Below, one piece after another: positions 11,471-22,400 of a DNA stretch of 64,000 bases. The stretch is from Steromphala cineraria (Eukaryota; Mollusca; Gastropoda; Trochida; Trochidae): contig OU744731.1 in NCBI GenBank assembly GCA_916613615.1, positions 54,752,289-54,816,288 on the forward strand. Direction: 5' to 3'. The notes below the pieces were generated by a model that saw only the letters and a list, made by a program, of their open reading frames with translations, was not told where the DNA came from and did not search any database. The position numbers and the translations under genes were made by a program. Each line of letters opens with the position of its first letter. Position 1 is the first letter of the stretch.

Positions 11471-11560
11471 CTACGGTGAGTCGGAGACGGTAGAGTACGT
11501 TGAATAATAGTACGTTTTTGAGTAAACGTCATTATTTGTACTTACCGTCGACGACTCACC
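11471..11560. other. DIRS internal complementary region
   Basis: Bases 11471-11509 are the reverse complement of the left end (about 5892-5930) with one or two differences. Bases 11509-11560 are an exact reverse complement of the right end (11751-11802). The two halves meet at AATAATAGTACG, which reconstructs the end-to-end junction expected in the replication circle. In the DIRS model this region templates completion of the split ends. It is the strongest single proof of the element's class. Confidence 0.93.
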
Positions 11561-11630
11561 AATCTTTATTTCCCACCCATGCCTCCCCTCCTGCGAGTAG
11601 GTTCGCTCTAGCGTTCACTGGCTCCAGGTA

Positions 11631-11762
11631 GTTGGATGAGGTTCAGGTCACGTGACCATAGGTGGCGCGGCGGGGATGAGCAGGTAACTCCCGTTTTGTT
11701 TTTTCTGTGTTATGGGTCGAGAGATAATTGATAGGCAATCAATGGGCTACGGTGAGTCGTCG
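11631..11762 (-). repeat. DIRS right inverted terminal repeat
   Basis: Inverted partner of 5919-6047, differing by a few bases (for example CCCGTTTTG against the complement of CAAAATGGG). Its outer extension (11763-11808), with GACGTTTACTCAAAAACG, is unique to the right side and is complementary to the second half of the internal complementary region. Confidence 0.93.
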
Positions 11763-11808
11763 ACGGTAAGTACAAATAATGACGTTTACTCAAAAACGTA
11801 CTATTATT

Positions 11809-12398
11809 ATTATATCACCGCATCACGATGAGCTAAAAGGGATATAGGTAATAGGCAATATATGAGGTGTTAGCAGGGAATGTAAATCATAATGCAAGTC
11901 TTTTTAACAATTAGTATGTCTACAAGAAATCGTCATTATCAAATGTTTTGTTCAAAGACATTATGTTATAATCGTGATAATTAGACCACTATCCCTCAAC
12001 TCCAAAGATTAAATGTGACATACCAAAAAAGGAAAATCAATTTGTATAATATAACCTTCCTTGGGCAACTTTCTTTTTACGGTTTCTTTCAAGTTTACTT
12101 CAATTTTCATTTAATCAATGTCATCATACAGAAATGAACCTTTGAAGTCAGCTCAGCTAACTGAAGCTTTCATAACTTGACATTTGACATTTGACGAGAA
12201 GCTTGTGATCACTCTATCTGCCACTTTCAAGATGCTTAAAACTAATTTATGTAATTATTTTGTAAATAAACATGTTATTGGAGGTTATTGGTGTAGAATT
12301 GTACTCGAATTAATTACAGGTAAAAAAAAGTTTACTTAAAAATATCCCGATGATGGAAACTTGGAACTGAGAAGACAAAACCTTATTTGCAGAGGGGT
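11809..12398. other. Start of the duplicated block array (block P)
   Basis: No gene. From about 12060 to 12330 the sequence resembles 28930-29190 in order and wording (TGTCATCATACAGA, TTTGAAGTCAGCTC-like, CTGAAGCTTTCA, TTGACATTT, GGAGGT.ATT). This is the first visible block of the segmental array. Confidence 0.55.
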
Positions 12399-12747
12399 TT
12401 AAATGGGCAGTAGCACGTTTTTAGGGGGAATATAAGGTGATGTCAGGAAAATGAAAATTAATGGTTCCAATTGAAAGACATTGTATTTAAATTAAATGTA
12501 GCAGTAATAATTCAAATACATAATGAAAATTCTTGTTTCTTACACAAAACGAATTAAAGGTGTTCACACAAAATGGCCACCAATGGATTTTATGTGAATC
12601 TTCATACTTTGTCCTCTGACTATGGGTGATTGGCTTGTGTAATGAGATTGTTGACACTGTCAAGATAATACATTTAGCATTAACTTACAATATCAGTAAG
12701 AACTTTAAAACATAAAATTATCAAAAAACATGCTACCGCCCCTTTAA
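12399..12747 (+). mobile_element. TTAA MITE, family 1, copy 1
   Basis: About 349 bp with imperfect terminal inverted repeats related to AGGGGCAGTAGCACG and TTAA at both outer edges. The first terminus has a T after AAA (AAATGGGCAG) and the last reads CATGCTACCGCCCC, so this copy has diverged. It has no coding capacity. The TTAA target points to a piggyBac-like source transposase, although other TTAA-targeting families are possible. Confidence 0.85.
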
Positions 12748-13769
12748 AGTCAGAAAAAAAGCAGAAGGTGACTTTTTAAAAACTCATTTGTCCTTAAATG
12801 TCTTTGAGATATCGCTTGTAATGATATCTTCTGTGACGGTCACTTTTGGGTGATAAGTAGTATTACATTTTTACTATTTAAGGAGATTCATCGGCACATT
12901 ATGCAACAATTGACATTTTTTGTAGAATATTTATTCATTCTCATTTATAGAAGATTCATTTCTTACAAACGTGAAGAGACCCAGAAGCATGAAAACTCAG
13001 AAAATGGTCTAATATGACAACCCACTCGCAGTCCTAGTTCAAGGAAATGAACTAATACAATTTTTCGAATGTAAACGCAAATAACATAGAATTTATTCAA
13101 AAATCTGTCAAATCATTCACTTAGATAACCTGTCCAATAACTGTTACTGAGTCACTGAGTTTGATTGAGGCAAGTTTTTTTATCCTTAATGATGATTTAG
13201 GGACGATATACTAAAAAAAACTGTCAATATCTGTTGACTAAATCACTTTACTGTAGGTTTGATAGAAGCACGTTTCTATCCTTAATGATGCAAACTCGAC
13301 TTCAACGTTTTTTCGAGGGTCATTATATGTCAAAATAGAGTTGACATTCAGTTGACATACTTACGATTTAAACAATTTTCAACCCCCAGAGTTTATAGAA
13401 GCTGAGTAAATTGCTTTTCCTTTGATATAGTTAAGATACATATCACTCACCTTTGCATTCTTATCCTCTCAAGAATCTGATTTGGTCAAACCTAGGTATA
13501 TAACAAAATATTAAGAGTTAATAAACATCATCCCGTGCTTAATAGCAATCCTATTCTAATTGAGAGTAACATTTACAATTCCAACAATTTACAATTAGAA
13601 TTCTTTTAAGTAAATATTGATTACATGCAAGATGAAGAGGTACTGAGATTTGTGGTCACACATTTATGTGTAAGATTTCTATTCCTGTTCAATGTCATTA
13701 GCCATATGGCTTCCCCACTGATCCCGGGTCAACCCTCGGACAGGAAGATCCGGGAGATATGTAATAGTC

Positions 13770-14061
13770 TTAAAGGGGCAGTAGCACGTTTTCAAGGTGA
13801 ATATAAGGTGATGTCAGGAAAATGAAAATTAATGGTTTGAATTGAAAGATAATGCATTTAAACTAAATGGAGCAAAATTCAAATATATAAAGCTCATGGA
13901 TTTTATGTGAATCTTCATATTTTGTCCTCTTACTATGGATAATTGGTTTATGTTATGAGATTTTTGACACTATCAAAATAATACATTTAGCATTAACGTA
14001 CAATTATCAATGAAAATTTTTTAATATAAAATTATCAAAAAACGTGCTACTGTCCCTTTAA
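13770..14061 (+). mobile_element. TTAA MITE, family 1, copy 2
   Basis: A 292-bp copy in the same orientation as copy 1, with terminal repeats AGGGGCAGTAGCACG and its complement CGTGCTACTGTCCCT, flanked by TTAA. Sequences homologous to block X flank it (ATAGTC before, CA.CATTGAT after). The empty paralogues at 18529-18550 and 47982-48000 read GTCTTAACAT straight through. This confirms TTAA as the duplicated target. Confidence 0.92.
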
Positions 14062-14299
14062 CAACATTGATGTACAATGCATGACTACTTTTTTCAATAC
14101 ATGCGTTTGTTCTTTTAATGAACACAAACATTTCATAGTAAATGTTAATATTTTGTTCACTCAAATTAGTATTCATAATGTGATGTATTGGTTTATCTAT
14201 GTCAATTCCTTTTTGTTTCGTTGTTTTCTGGGTTTTTCTATTGATTTGCAAGAGTTACTGTTTTAATATGTGTGTTGAATTACTAACTATATGGTCCAT

Positions 14300-15520
14300 C
14301 TTTACCCCCCGCAAATGGAACAATATGTATAGATTTTACTTATCTTATCTTAATTAAAGCTTTTCTATTCCTGTACTGATGTTTCAGACTAAAAACAACA
14401 CACTGTCTCGAGAATATGACAGAAATTGTTCTAAATACCAAATCATAACATTATGTTCAATGTTGGACAGGGTTTGTGTAAACTGACAAAATAAACATCA
14501 CTCAAATAAAGTAGATATGCATTTTCGTACAACATAATCCTTTTAGCCCAATGGTAACTCTCTTAAAAGATGCATAAAAATTATTTCTTTTTGTATTTTG
14601 GATCTCCATGATAAATTTGATCATTTATCAATCGAAAGAGAACAATTGTTTAAAAAAGTGACCACAGTTGGTTTTTTTTTTACCAAAAACACAAAATTTT
14701 ACAAACATATAATTACAATAGTGTTAATCATGACACATGTTAATGTCATTCTGTATCTCAATAACACATTTCATTAAAAAATTACCCTCAGTTCTGGGCT
14801 AGACAGGTTTCTAATATTTCTTAGATTGGTAACTATGTTTATAATACACACCTTCATATGTATCTTAAACCATATATGGTCACCCTTGCTGGGCAGTTCT
14901 ATAATCAGTTTTCTTACACAGTCCTCATTTAATCGTAAAGGCAAAACATAATGCATAAAAATGATTGAGTATCATAAGAAACCTTCAAATGATTATGGAT
15001 CCTTATGTCAAACTTGATCAAAATGTCATTATTAGTAGAAGTTGTCATCCTGAAAGGATTTGTAACGCATTTCTAACAAAAAAGGCGAAAAGAAAAATAT
15101 ATTTTCTCAAAATAAAAATGTGATCCCAATGTGATGATTAGTTCAGACGTTATGAGCCGAACACGACTGTTTTCTTACAAATAAACCACGTTTTCACCAA
15201 AATTCAAATATTATATGTAGATATTCTCAAAATTGTTACTCATGACACATTATTATATTTTTCTATATCAACACTACTGTATGAATTTGAATAGAAATGG
15301 TTGATAAGTGACAGAGATATTAGCCGGACACAAAGTGTAACGAACGGACAGACGGACAGACGGACAGACGGACGGACTTCATTGTTGCGGGGTATGATTA
15401 CTCAATCACAGCCATCTTATTGATTCAGTTACCAGGAATATACATGACACTGTCAAGGGTTAAGGTCATAATTAGACACCATGTTTGAATTGACAAAGAT
15501 GATGTTTACTGTTTCGGGTG
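14300..15520. other. AT-rich array DNA without recognised content
   Basis: No coding sequence is supported. A (GACA/GACG)n run at 15344-15377 follows GTGTAACGAACG. A related ending, CGGACGCACAG followed by TGGCGGGGGATTATAA, occurs at 43380-43440. Both resemble the tail of a dispersed repeat, but I cannot name the family. Confidence 0.5.
15344..15377. repeat. (GACA/GACG)n microsatellite
   Basis: A 34-bp run of the tetranucleotides GACA and GACG. It lies at the end of an unidentified dispersed repeat followed by TTGCGGGGTATGATTA. Confidence 0.85.
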
Positions 15521-16022
15521 TTTCTTTCATCTTAAATATATTTATATTCACAAAATATATTTTAGAATACCAAACAAAAACACAAGCCTTATGCTATTTA
15601 ACTCAAATACATGTAAGCATAGAAACTTTTAACGTTATGAATATACCAAATGGGAAATAGTACCAAATAATGAAGAATTTGTATGTTATGTGCTTGGCAG
15701 GAACAAAATGGAATTCAAAATCTACCGCGAAACGATCTATCTCCTGTGGTACACAGGGTCTGATGATAAAACGGCTAATCCTACATCTGCATCATCAATG
15801 AGAGTAAAATGACGTCTCCTTTCGAAATATTTGCTCTGAAATGATGAAAAGAATTGTTTTGAAAATATAGTCCTGTCATTAACCAATATCACGTGAATTA
15901 CATGACTATGGGATCAGCCCTATTAACAAACTATACACATCCACAGTTTGGACAAATAAGCTTAGCAGGAAGACGAATATTTTCCGAAAGAAATAGTTTA
16001 CTAATTTAAGAATTTATTTACT

Positions 16023-16350
16023 TTATGTCAAAATTACATGACTACGTATAACCGTGATCAGTCTTATTGACAAGCTATACAAATCCTAACTATTCACACA
16101 TTAGCTCTGCAAGAAGACAGGTAATTACTGTATCACGACAATGTAATAGATACGCATAACGAGAGGTCAGCACTGGGTGATAATTCATATTCCCTTTACC
16201 TTCATCATGTCTTGTTAACAGTGTTTATGCCTACACGAAAACGTCATTATCCATTGTGCTGTCCATAGGCGTAAACCTTATAATTGTAGATTAGTTATGT
16301 CGTAATTGTAATGACTGGCTGGGCCCTACCCTGTTCGTTGGTGAGATATT
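16023..16350 (+). repeat. Array block U, copy A
   Basis: Nearly identical to 22078-22345 over roughly 260 bp, with only a handful of differences visible by eye, and more distantly similar to 30530-30830 and 40260-40550. The core at about 16130-16215, around GATACGCATAACGAGAGGTC and AGCACTGGGTGATAATTCA, is the best-kept part of the whole array. Confidence 0.85.
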
Positions 16351-18253
16351 TGATACATGGCACTGAAAACAAAACATATGATCTTAACTTACTGTATAGG
16401 TTATACCAATTTCCCTTCATAAACAAGAAATGATTCTCTTTAAACAAACGGAGAAATACGACTCATGGCATTAACAATTGAAAATTGGTGCAGTGCTGAA
16501 TTAGCTCTATCTTTCTCGAGGAAATGTAGAATTTTATTTTGTCTTAAACATATTATTTCATGTTATGTTATTTTTGCATTTTATCCTGAGATGATAAAGT
16601 ATGTATTGCCAGATGTTAATCTCAAGTGGAATAGAGTATTTTTGAGTTACATAGTAGGTTTAAAGGATGTAAAACTTCTTGATTTCCAATACAAATTTTT
16701 GCATGGTATTATTTATACTAAAAAAGAACTGTTTAAAATGAAACTTGTTGACAACTTATCCTGTTGTTTTTGCCATGTCTACTGGTATTGTAGAGTTTTA
16801 CAATATTTTTGGAATGATCTTGAAGTTTGGATTAATAGCCATTGAGAGTTTAAAATCAATATAACAAAGTACCTTGTTTGGTTTGGAACAGTCTATAATG
16901 ATAGAATAGTGAATCATATAATCTTATCAGCCAACAAATATATCCATGTTTGTAGCATCAAACAGCAAGTTCCAAAACTTACAGGATAGTTGGTTATTTT
17001 GAAAGACATATTCAATGTAGAAAAAATTATTGCAATCAAAAATAATAACATCCATATACATATAAAAATGGTCAACCTTTTTTGCCTGAATGATCAATCG
17101 ATTACAACTCTGAATATAGTTGGAGTATGTGATAATATATATGTATGCTGTAATATTGTAATACTGTATAACAATGTACTGATGGGAACAATAAAAAAAA
17201 CACAAAAAGTATGTATTGGACAGTGTAAATAATTAAAGATATGAGGTTGATCACATTCTAAATGGGAAATGTTACCTACATGTACCTACGGCTAAATCTC
17301 GTGTCATTATTTGGCTTTTTACAAAGTTCACTTGATCATAATGTCATCATCTATTCAGCTTTGGACGTCAGAAGGTTTAATCAGTTAACGTTTGACATTT
17401 GATCACTCATTGTCCTTTACTTTGCTGCCAGCAAAGATGTCTCTGGCAGCCATATCAATGTTCATGCTGAACGTTATCAAATATTAAGTCAGTAAACTCT
17501 AGTCTTTATTCGAAAACGGATCTTGAGCATATTGTTTCAAGGAGAGATGATGTTTCAAGGACAGATCAAACATGTATATTGACAAACTATTTTGCACAAA
17601 AATGTCTAACAGTTTTCATTACATATTATGATATGTACTATTTTGGTGAACAATATACGATGCAAGAGTTAATCTTTCTTGTAAAATATTAATGAATTTT
17701 CATAAAATATTATTAAATGATTAACTGCCCCTTTAACCCCCAGTAGCTATTGTTATTGTTATTTTCTTCTGCTGGTCTTGATTTGAGAAGACATTTTAAA
17801 GTTACGAAACTTCAATTTATTAAAATACTTAAAATTATTTTTCTTAATTTATTATTCAAAGTATTCGAATCTCTAAGAATTGCAAAAAAAGTCATATAGA
17901 AGATTGCATTTGTATTGAATGAACATTTTGAAATAAGCATTTATCAATATTTCCTTGAAAGAAAATAGTCTGACATCTTACTATCCAGATCGCTGTTGAA
18001 TAATATAGACAAATGTAAGATATACAAGTGTCTTCTGATATCAAATATATCAACACAAGTTGATAAAAGTAACAAATATCCGATGCTTGTTTTCAGAAGA
18101 CACAAGGGTGAGATTCTATTTATCATCCTAAATCATTTTTCATCACATTAGCATGAAAAATTTACATCTTTGAACACTGCATAGCTCTAAAACTCCTAAA
18201 CCAGTGATGTCATAGCATTGTGACGCAATCGTTTTAATGACATCATAGCATTG

Positions 18254-18278
18254 TGACGTCATTAAATTAATGACGTCA
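18254..18278. promoter_or_regulatory. Palindrome holding two CRE-like sites
   Basis: A perfect palindrome with 12-bp arms, TGACGTCATTAA and its complement, separated by one A. Each arm holds TGACGTCA, the consensus binding site of CREB/ATF factors. Several further TGAC(G/A)TCA-like words lie in 18205-18300 in a loose tandem arrangement. Function is inference only; no gene start is recognised nearby. Confidence 0.4.
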
Positions 18279-18921
18279 AAGCATTATGACATCGTTACTG
18301 ATGATGTAAAACGTGTGTGATATCATGTATTTTCTGATTAAAATCTACTGTCAAAGCGATATCTCCAAGGAGACATAGCTTGATCTTCCACAAACGATAT
18401 ATACTATGGAACACAATTTTGGATGATAAATCGACTTCTCTCCTAGTATAATGTAATGAGTCGTATGTTTTAGTCACTGATCCAAGGTCAAAGTGTGGAC
18501 ATGAAGACCCAGGAGAGCTAGTGATTGTCTTAACATTATTGATTTGACATATGAACCACACAAGAGATGGATAGTCTTGCTCGAAGCTTCATCTTCAAGG
18601 TCAAGTTTTATAAGTCAGGGTTATACATCAGGCTGCGAATGTAGGTATAGGCATTCCCAAGGTCAAAACGATGATATTTCCAACCTGACACAACACAAGC
18701 GATAGTGTGTCCATGTACAGGTGTTCTCCAGATGTCATACTAGCTTCTTCTAAATGTTATTAATTGAAGCAGAGGGCTAATAACAGTTTCATGTTTCCAG
18801 TTTTTGTCAATCAGGTCGTCGAAAATCTTTCATATATCTCATTGTGACCTCTATCTCTGTATTCATCTGATGGGTTGGGTGAACAATTTTGCAAAATCAG
18901 TGACAAAGCTTGGCCTGTGTG

Positions 18922-18941
18922 AGGTAGGTAGGTAGGTAGGT
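18922..18941. repeat. (GTAG)n microsatellite
   Basis: Five tandem GTAG-type units within GAGGTAGG...GTAGGTG. A simple repeat inside copy A. Confidence 0.85.
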
Positions 18942-21184
18942 GAAATTAAGGGTTAAGTTTTGGGCAAAGATGACCAACATGCGCTCGGCACTACGAGTGA
19001 TCATTGAAAGGTTATTTATAACGTGTAAAAGCTAAAATGGAGTCTAAAACATTTACTGATGATAATCAGATGCTACTGATTTTATGATAAAGGACTCATT
19101 TGTTTATGTGTTACTGAGGCCAAATCGGTATTAAATAACGGATGGGTAAGACACCATTTGGCTGAATTGGGGTGGCTGAATTTAAGTTGTAAATTTTGAA
19201 TTCTGCACTTGTGAAAAAGTTGTTCAGCCGCGAACCCAAACGGCAGTTTGCAATCACATATGACATATCCAACCACCCATTTAACAGGTCTCTTACAGAC
19301 CATCTTCCCACGACAAGGTGAAAACGTATCGAGCAACTCCTCGTTTAGACCTTGCCATCACAAGGTAGAAAACTGGTGATCCGGAGCAGCGACACCTATC
19401 GTGATGCCCTTTATCAGCTCTTTCAACAATAGCCAATGAAATTGCTGTTTATATTCGGAACAAATTCAAAATACTAACAGACTATCATTTTGAAAACTAT
19501 CCAAATCAAATTAAATTTAAGCTTCATTCCGCATGGTTGTTTTCATGTTTTTGATGAGCACCGAGAATGAATAGAAGACAAACATTAATTAATCACTCTA
19601 ATAAAGTGTTTCTCTCCCTTGTAAAACGCATACAAAAGTCTTCTGATTGGACTATTCTACTTCCGTGCAGTGGGTTGAAATGATAGCACAGAAATTACGG
19701 CCAATGATGTCAAGGGAGGAATGGGAAAGTTTAGAAACTTGTTCGCTTCGCCCGTGACGTTGTGAAGATGCCTACAGACTAGTAATCAGAGGATGATGCC
19801 TAGGATAAATAAGTTGAGTGCGGACGTTTGACTGCAGTATTTGAGGGTCTAGTAAGAGTTGCAGATTCGGGATTATTACGAAGCGTGTGGTCAACATTTG
19901 TCAACCAAGCCATCATTGATTTGCCGTCAGAATGTCTCTCAGATGTCTCTGAAATGATAAATTGGCTTGATAACACTTTTGAAAACCTAAAGCATGAAAA
20001 AGGGACAGCCGTTATTGCTTTTGTGTAACCATTCAATGTAGTGAAAATGAAAGTTTGAACTAAGTTTGTTGTATGAAATGTGTCCCGTTTGTACCATGTA
20101 TACTAGAAAAAGATAAACATTCACAGTTGCTAGGCTTTAATAGATAATCATTATGATATCAATTAAAAATAAAATCCTTAATTTATTGTTAATGTTTAAA
20201 TATATGACAATTACTTACAAGAGTTTAATTGATAAAGAAATATGAATTCAAAAACATATTTATAGTATCGATGTGGAAACGTCGCCAACACTTAATTTAA
20301 AAAGTTGTATATCCACATTATTTCCTTCATTATTCTTCAAAGTCAAAACATAAATTGTCTGTTGTTCGATCAAATTTATAACTGTATACCTTTACATTGG
20401 TTCAATATTAGACTATGAAAGAATGCTTGCTACATGTAAATGGAATATACTAATGCCAACGGAAGATGTACCTTGAAATGTCAACCGTTGACCTTCTCTG
20501 GTAGACATAGCCTATCAGTTGATCTATCTTACAGCCTTACAGCCTTACAGCCGTCTTCATGTACCGGGCTTGTTGTTAAGAAAATCACTTACACGAATAT
20601 TTTCCGAAAGAAATAGTTTACTATATCATTCACTTGATATATTTCGCACACGTAAAAATACTATTCATAAAGTTTGCCGAATTTAACTAATTTATACAAT
20701 AAACTTTTCGTGGCTCTTCTTGACAATTCATCTCTTAGTGATTATTGAATTATATTCCTGTTCAATGTCACGGATCAAGGGTCAAACCTCGGACAGGAGG
20801 TCCTTATATGGAATGGATAATTCAATACTTATGATGGCTGAAGAAACAATGCATTTTCAATAAATATTTATAAGGTTTGAATTTCAAAGTGAATGTCAAA
20901 ATTTCTTTTACTCAAATCAGAATTCTCAATGTGTTGCATTGGTATATTTATGTCTATTCCCTTTTGTTTCTTTCTGATTTAATTTGCAAGTTGTTTAGAT
21001 ATGTTTTTTTTATAACTAAGGGAAGCAGAATAAGGAATAATTACTTCATCAAAACCATCATTTTGATTCAGTTACCAGGCTCATGCATGACAGCATCAAG
21101 GGCTTAGGTAATAAGAGTGATACCAATGAGACAGCATGTTTTAATGAACAAAAATTATTAAAGGATGAAAAATAGTTGTATTTA

Positions 21185-21520
21185 TTTGTTAGTAGTTTGC
21201 ATCACTAACTCTGCTCCATCATACCTGACAGAACTCCTACCTGTTTACTGCCCACAGCGAACATTAAGATCTCAAGATAAATGTTTGTTTATTGTCCCTA
21301 AAGTAAAATCCTCAACCTTTGGCAAAAGAACTTTCTCCTACTCGGCATCAACCAAATGGAACAATTTACCAGACCACCTAAAAACTGCTGCCAGCCTTTC
21401 ATCCATTAAGTCTCAACTGAAAACCCACTATCTCTAATATATCGTCCTGGCCCGTCAGCGCAAAGAGCACCCTGTGTGATGTTCTGCGCTATATAAATGA
21501 ATGTATTATTATTATTATCA
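21185..21520 (+). mobile_element. 5'-truncated CR1/L2-like LINE fragment
   Basis: Only the C-terminus of a LINE protein remains, open to the stop at 21437. It shares the general form of the C-terminus of the larger LINE at 5.7 kb (FSYSASTKWNNLPDHLK here; STLWNSLPVELRN there) but is clearly diverged, so it belongs to a related subfamily. The 3' end reads GCGCTATATAAATG followed by (ATT)n. A candidate target duplication TGTATTTA flanks it at 21177-21184 and 21521-21528; eight bases in AT-rich DNA is weak support. Confidence 0.82.
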
Positions 21521-22077
21521 TGTATTTACGGTTTCACTTGTATACTTCATAGACTCTCCATCTTAGATATATATTTATTCATAAAAATGTGATCTGGAAT
21601 TAAACACAAAGAACAAGCTTGATGTTAATTATTATTGATGTGGAACTCAAGTAAAGCATGGTAAAATTATAAATTCTGTAGATCAATGGCTAGTAAAAAC
21701 CATGCTGGGCTAGTGAATTATATCAACGAAGGACTAGTGATATATTAAGCAAAGCAAGATCATTTAATGATTTTGACTTGCTTGAAATACGTTTGGGCTT
21801 TTAGTTTTTGAAATCCACTAGTGCAAACGGCTAGTACTGTGTCACAACCCCTGCCAGAAGGCTTCTACTACTTATATCGAAAGACTTCTTGCATGCCACG
21901 TACTTGGCAGGAACATTACGTCATTCAAAAATTAAAGGATATCAGTGTGGAACAAGTTTTGTAAACATCATAAAACATCTAATCTAGCATTTGTATTATC
22001 AATGAGAAATTAAAATTACTTTCTTTTCAAAACATTTGTTTCAAAACTATGTAAAGAAGTCTTTTTGAAATCTGTTA

Positions 22078-22400
22078 TTGTCAAAATTACATGACTATGT
22101 ATAACCGTGATCAGTCTTATTGACAAGCTATACAAATCCTAACTATTCACACATTAGCTCAGCAAGAAGACAGGTAATTACTGTATCACGACAATGTAAT
22201 AGATACGCATAAGAGAGGTCAGCACTGGGTGATAATTCATATTCCCATTACCTTCAGCATGTCTTGCTAACAGTGTTTATCCCTTCACGAAAACCTCATT
22301 ATCCATTGTGTTGGTCATGGCCATAATCAATATTATTGTAGGTTAGTTATGTCGTGATTGTAAGTAACGAATTAAACTGGCTGGGCCCACAATATATCAT
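22078..22400 (+). repeat. Array block U, copy B
   Basis: Nearly identical to 16023-16340 apart from about a dozen substitutions and small indels, for example CATAAGAGAGG against CATAACGAGAGG. Neighbouring blocks T and R of the same two copies are far less alike. Confidence 0.85.

Larger units (their letters stand above)
5893..11808 (+). mobile_element. DIRS-type tyrosine-recombinase retrotransposon, decayed
   Basis: A GC-rich insertion in AT-rich DNA shows the diagnostic DIRS architecture. Inverted terminal repeats (5919-6047 and 11631-11762) have outer extensions that differ, and an internal complementary region (11471-11560) contains the complement of the left extension followed by the complement of the right extension. 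Gag-like, RT, RNase H and tyrosine recombinase motifs occur between them in that order. DIRS elements replicate through an RNA and integrate a circular DNA by tyrosine recombinase instead of a DDE integrase. The coding part has many frameshifts and stops, so this copy is dead. It lies in the (TTA)n tail of the LINE, and ATT repeats continue on its right side at 11802-11812. No long target duplication is visible, as expected for DIRS. Confidence 0.92.
11990..20640 (+). repeat. Array copy A
   Basis: The most complete copy, with blocks P to c in order. It is interrupted by MITEs at 12399 and 13770. Block U is present twice: a diverged form at about 15840-15975 and a second form from 16023. The junction between them consists of a 30-bp word also found at 20594 in block c. 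Open frames inside, such as 16465-16845 and 19828-20028, are not preserved in the other copies and I do not call them genes. Confidence 0.65.

Noticed and set aside
16465..16845. 126-codon open frame in array copy A
   Set aside because: The homologous block V in copy C is not open and no motif is recognisable, so it is most likely a chance frame.
17720..17740. Isolated CTGCCCCTTTAA resembling the MITE family 1 terminus
   Set aside because: The adjacent GTGCTA half of the terminus is absent and no partner end is found, so it is at best a scrap.
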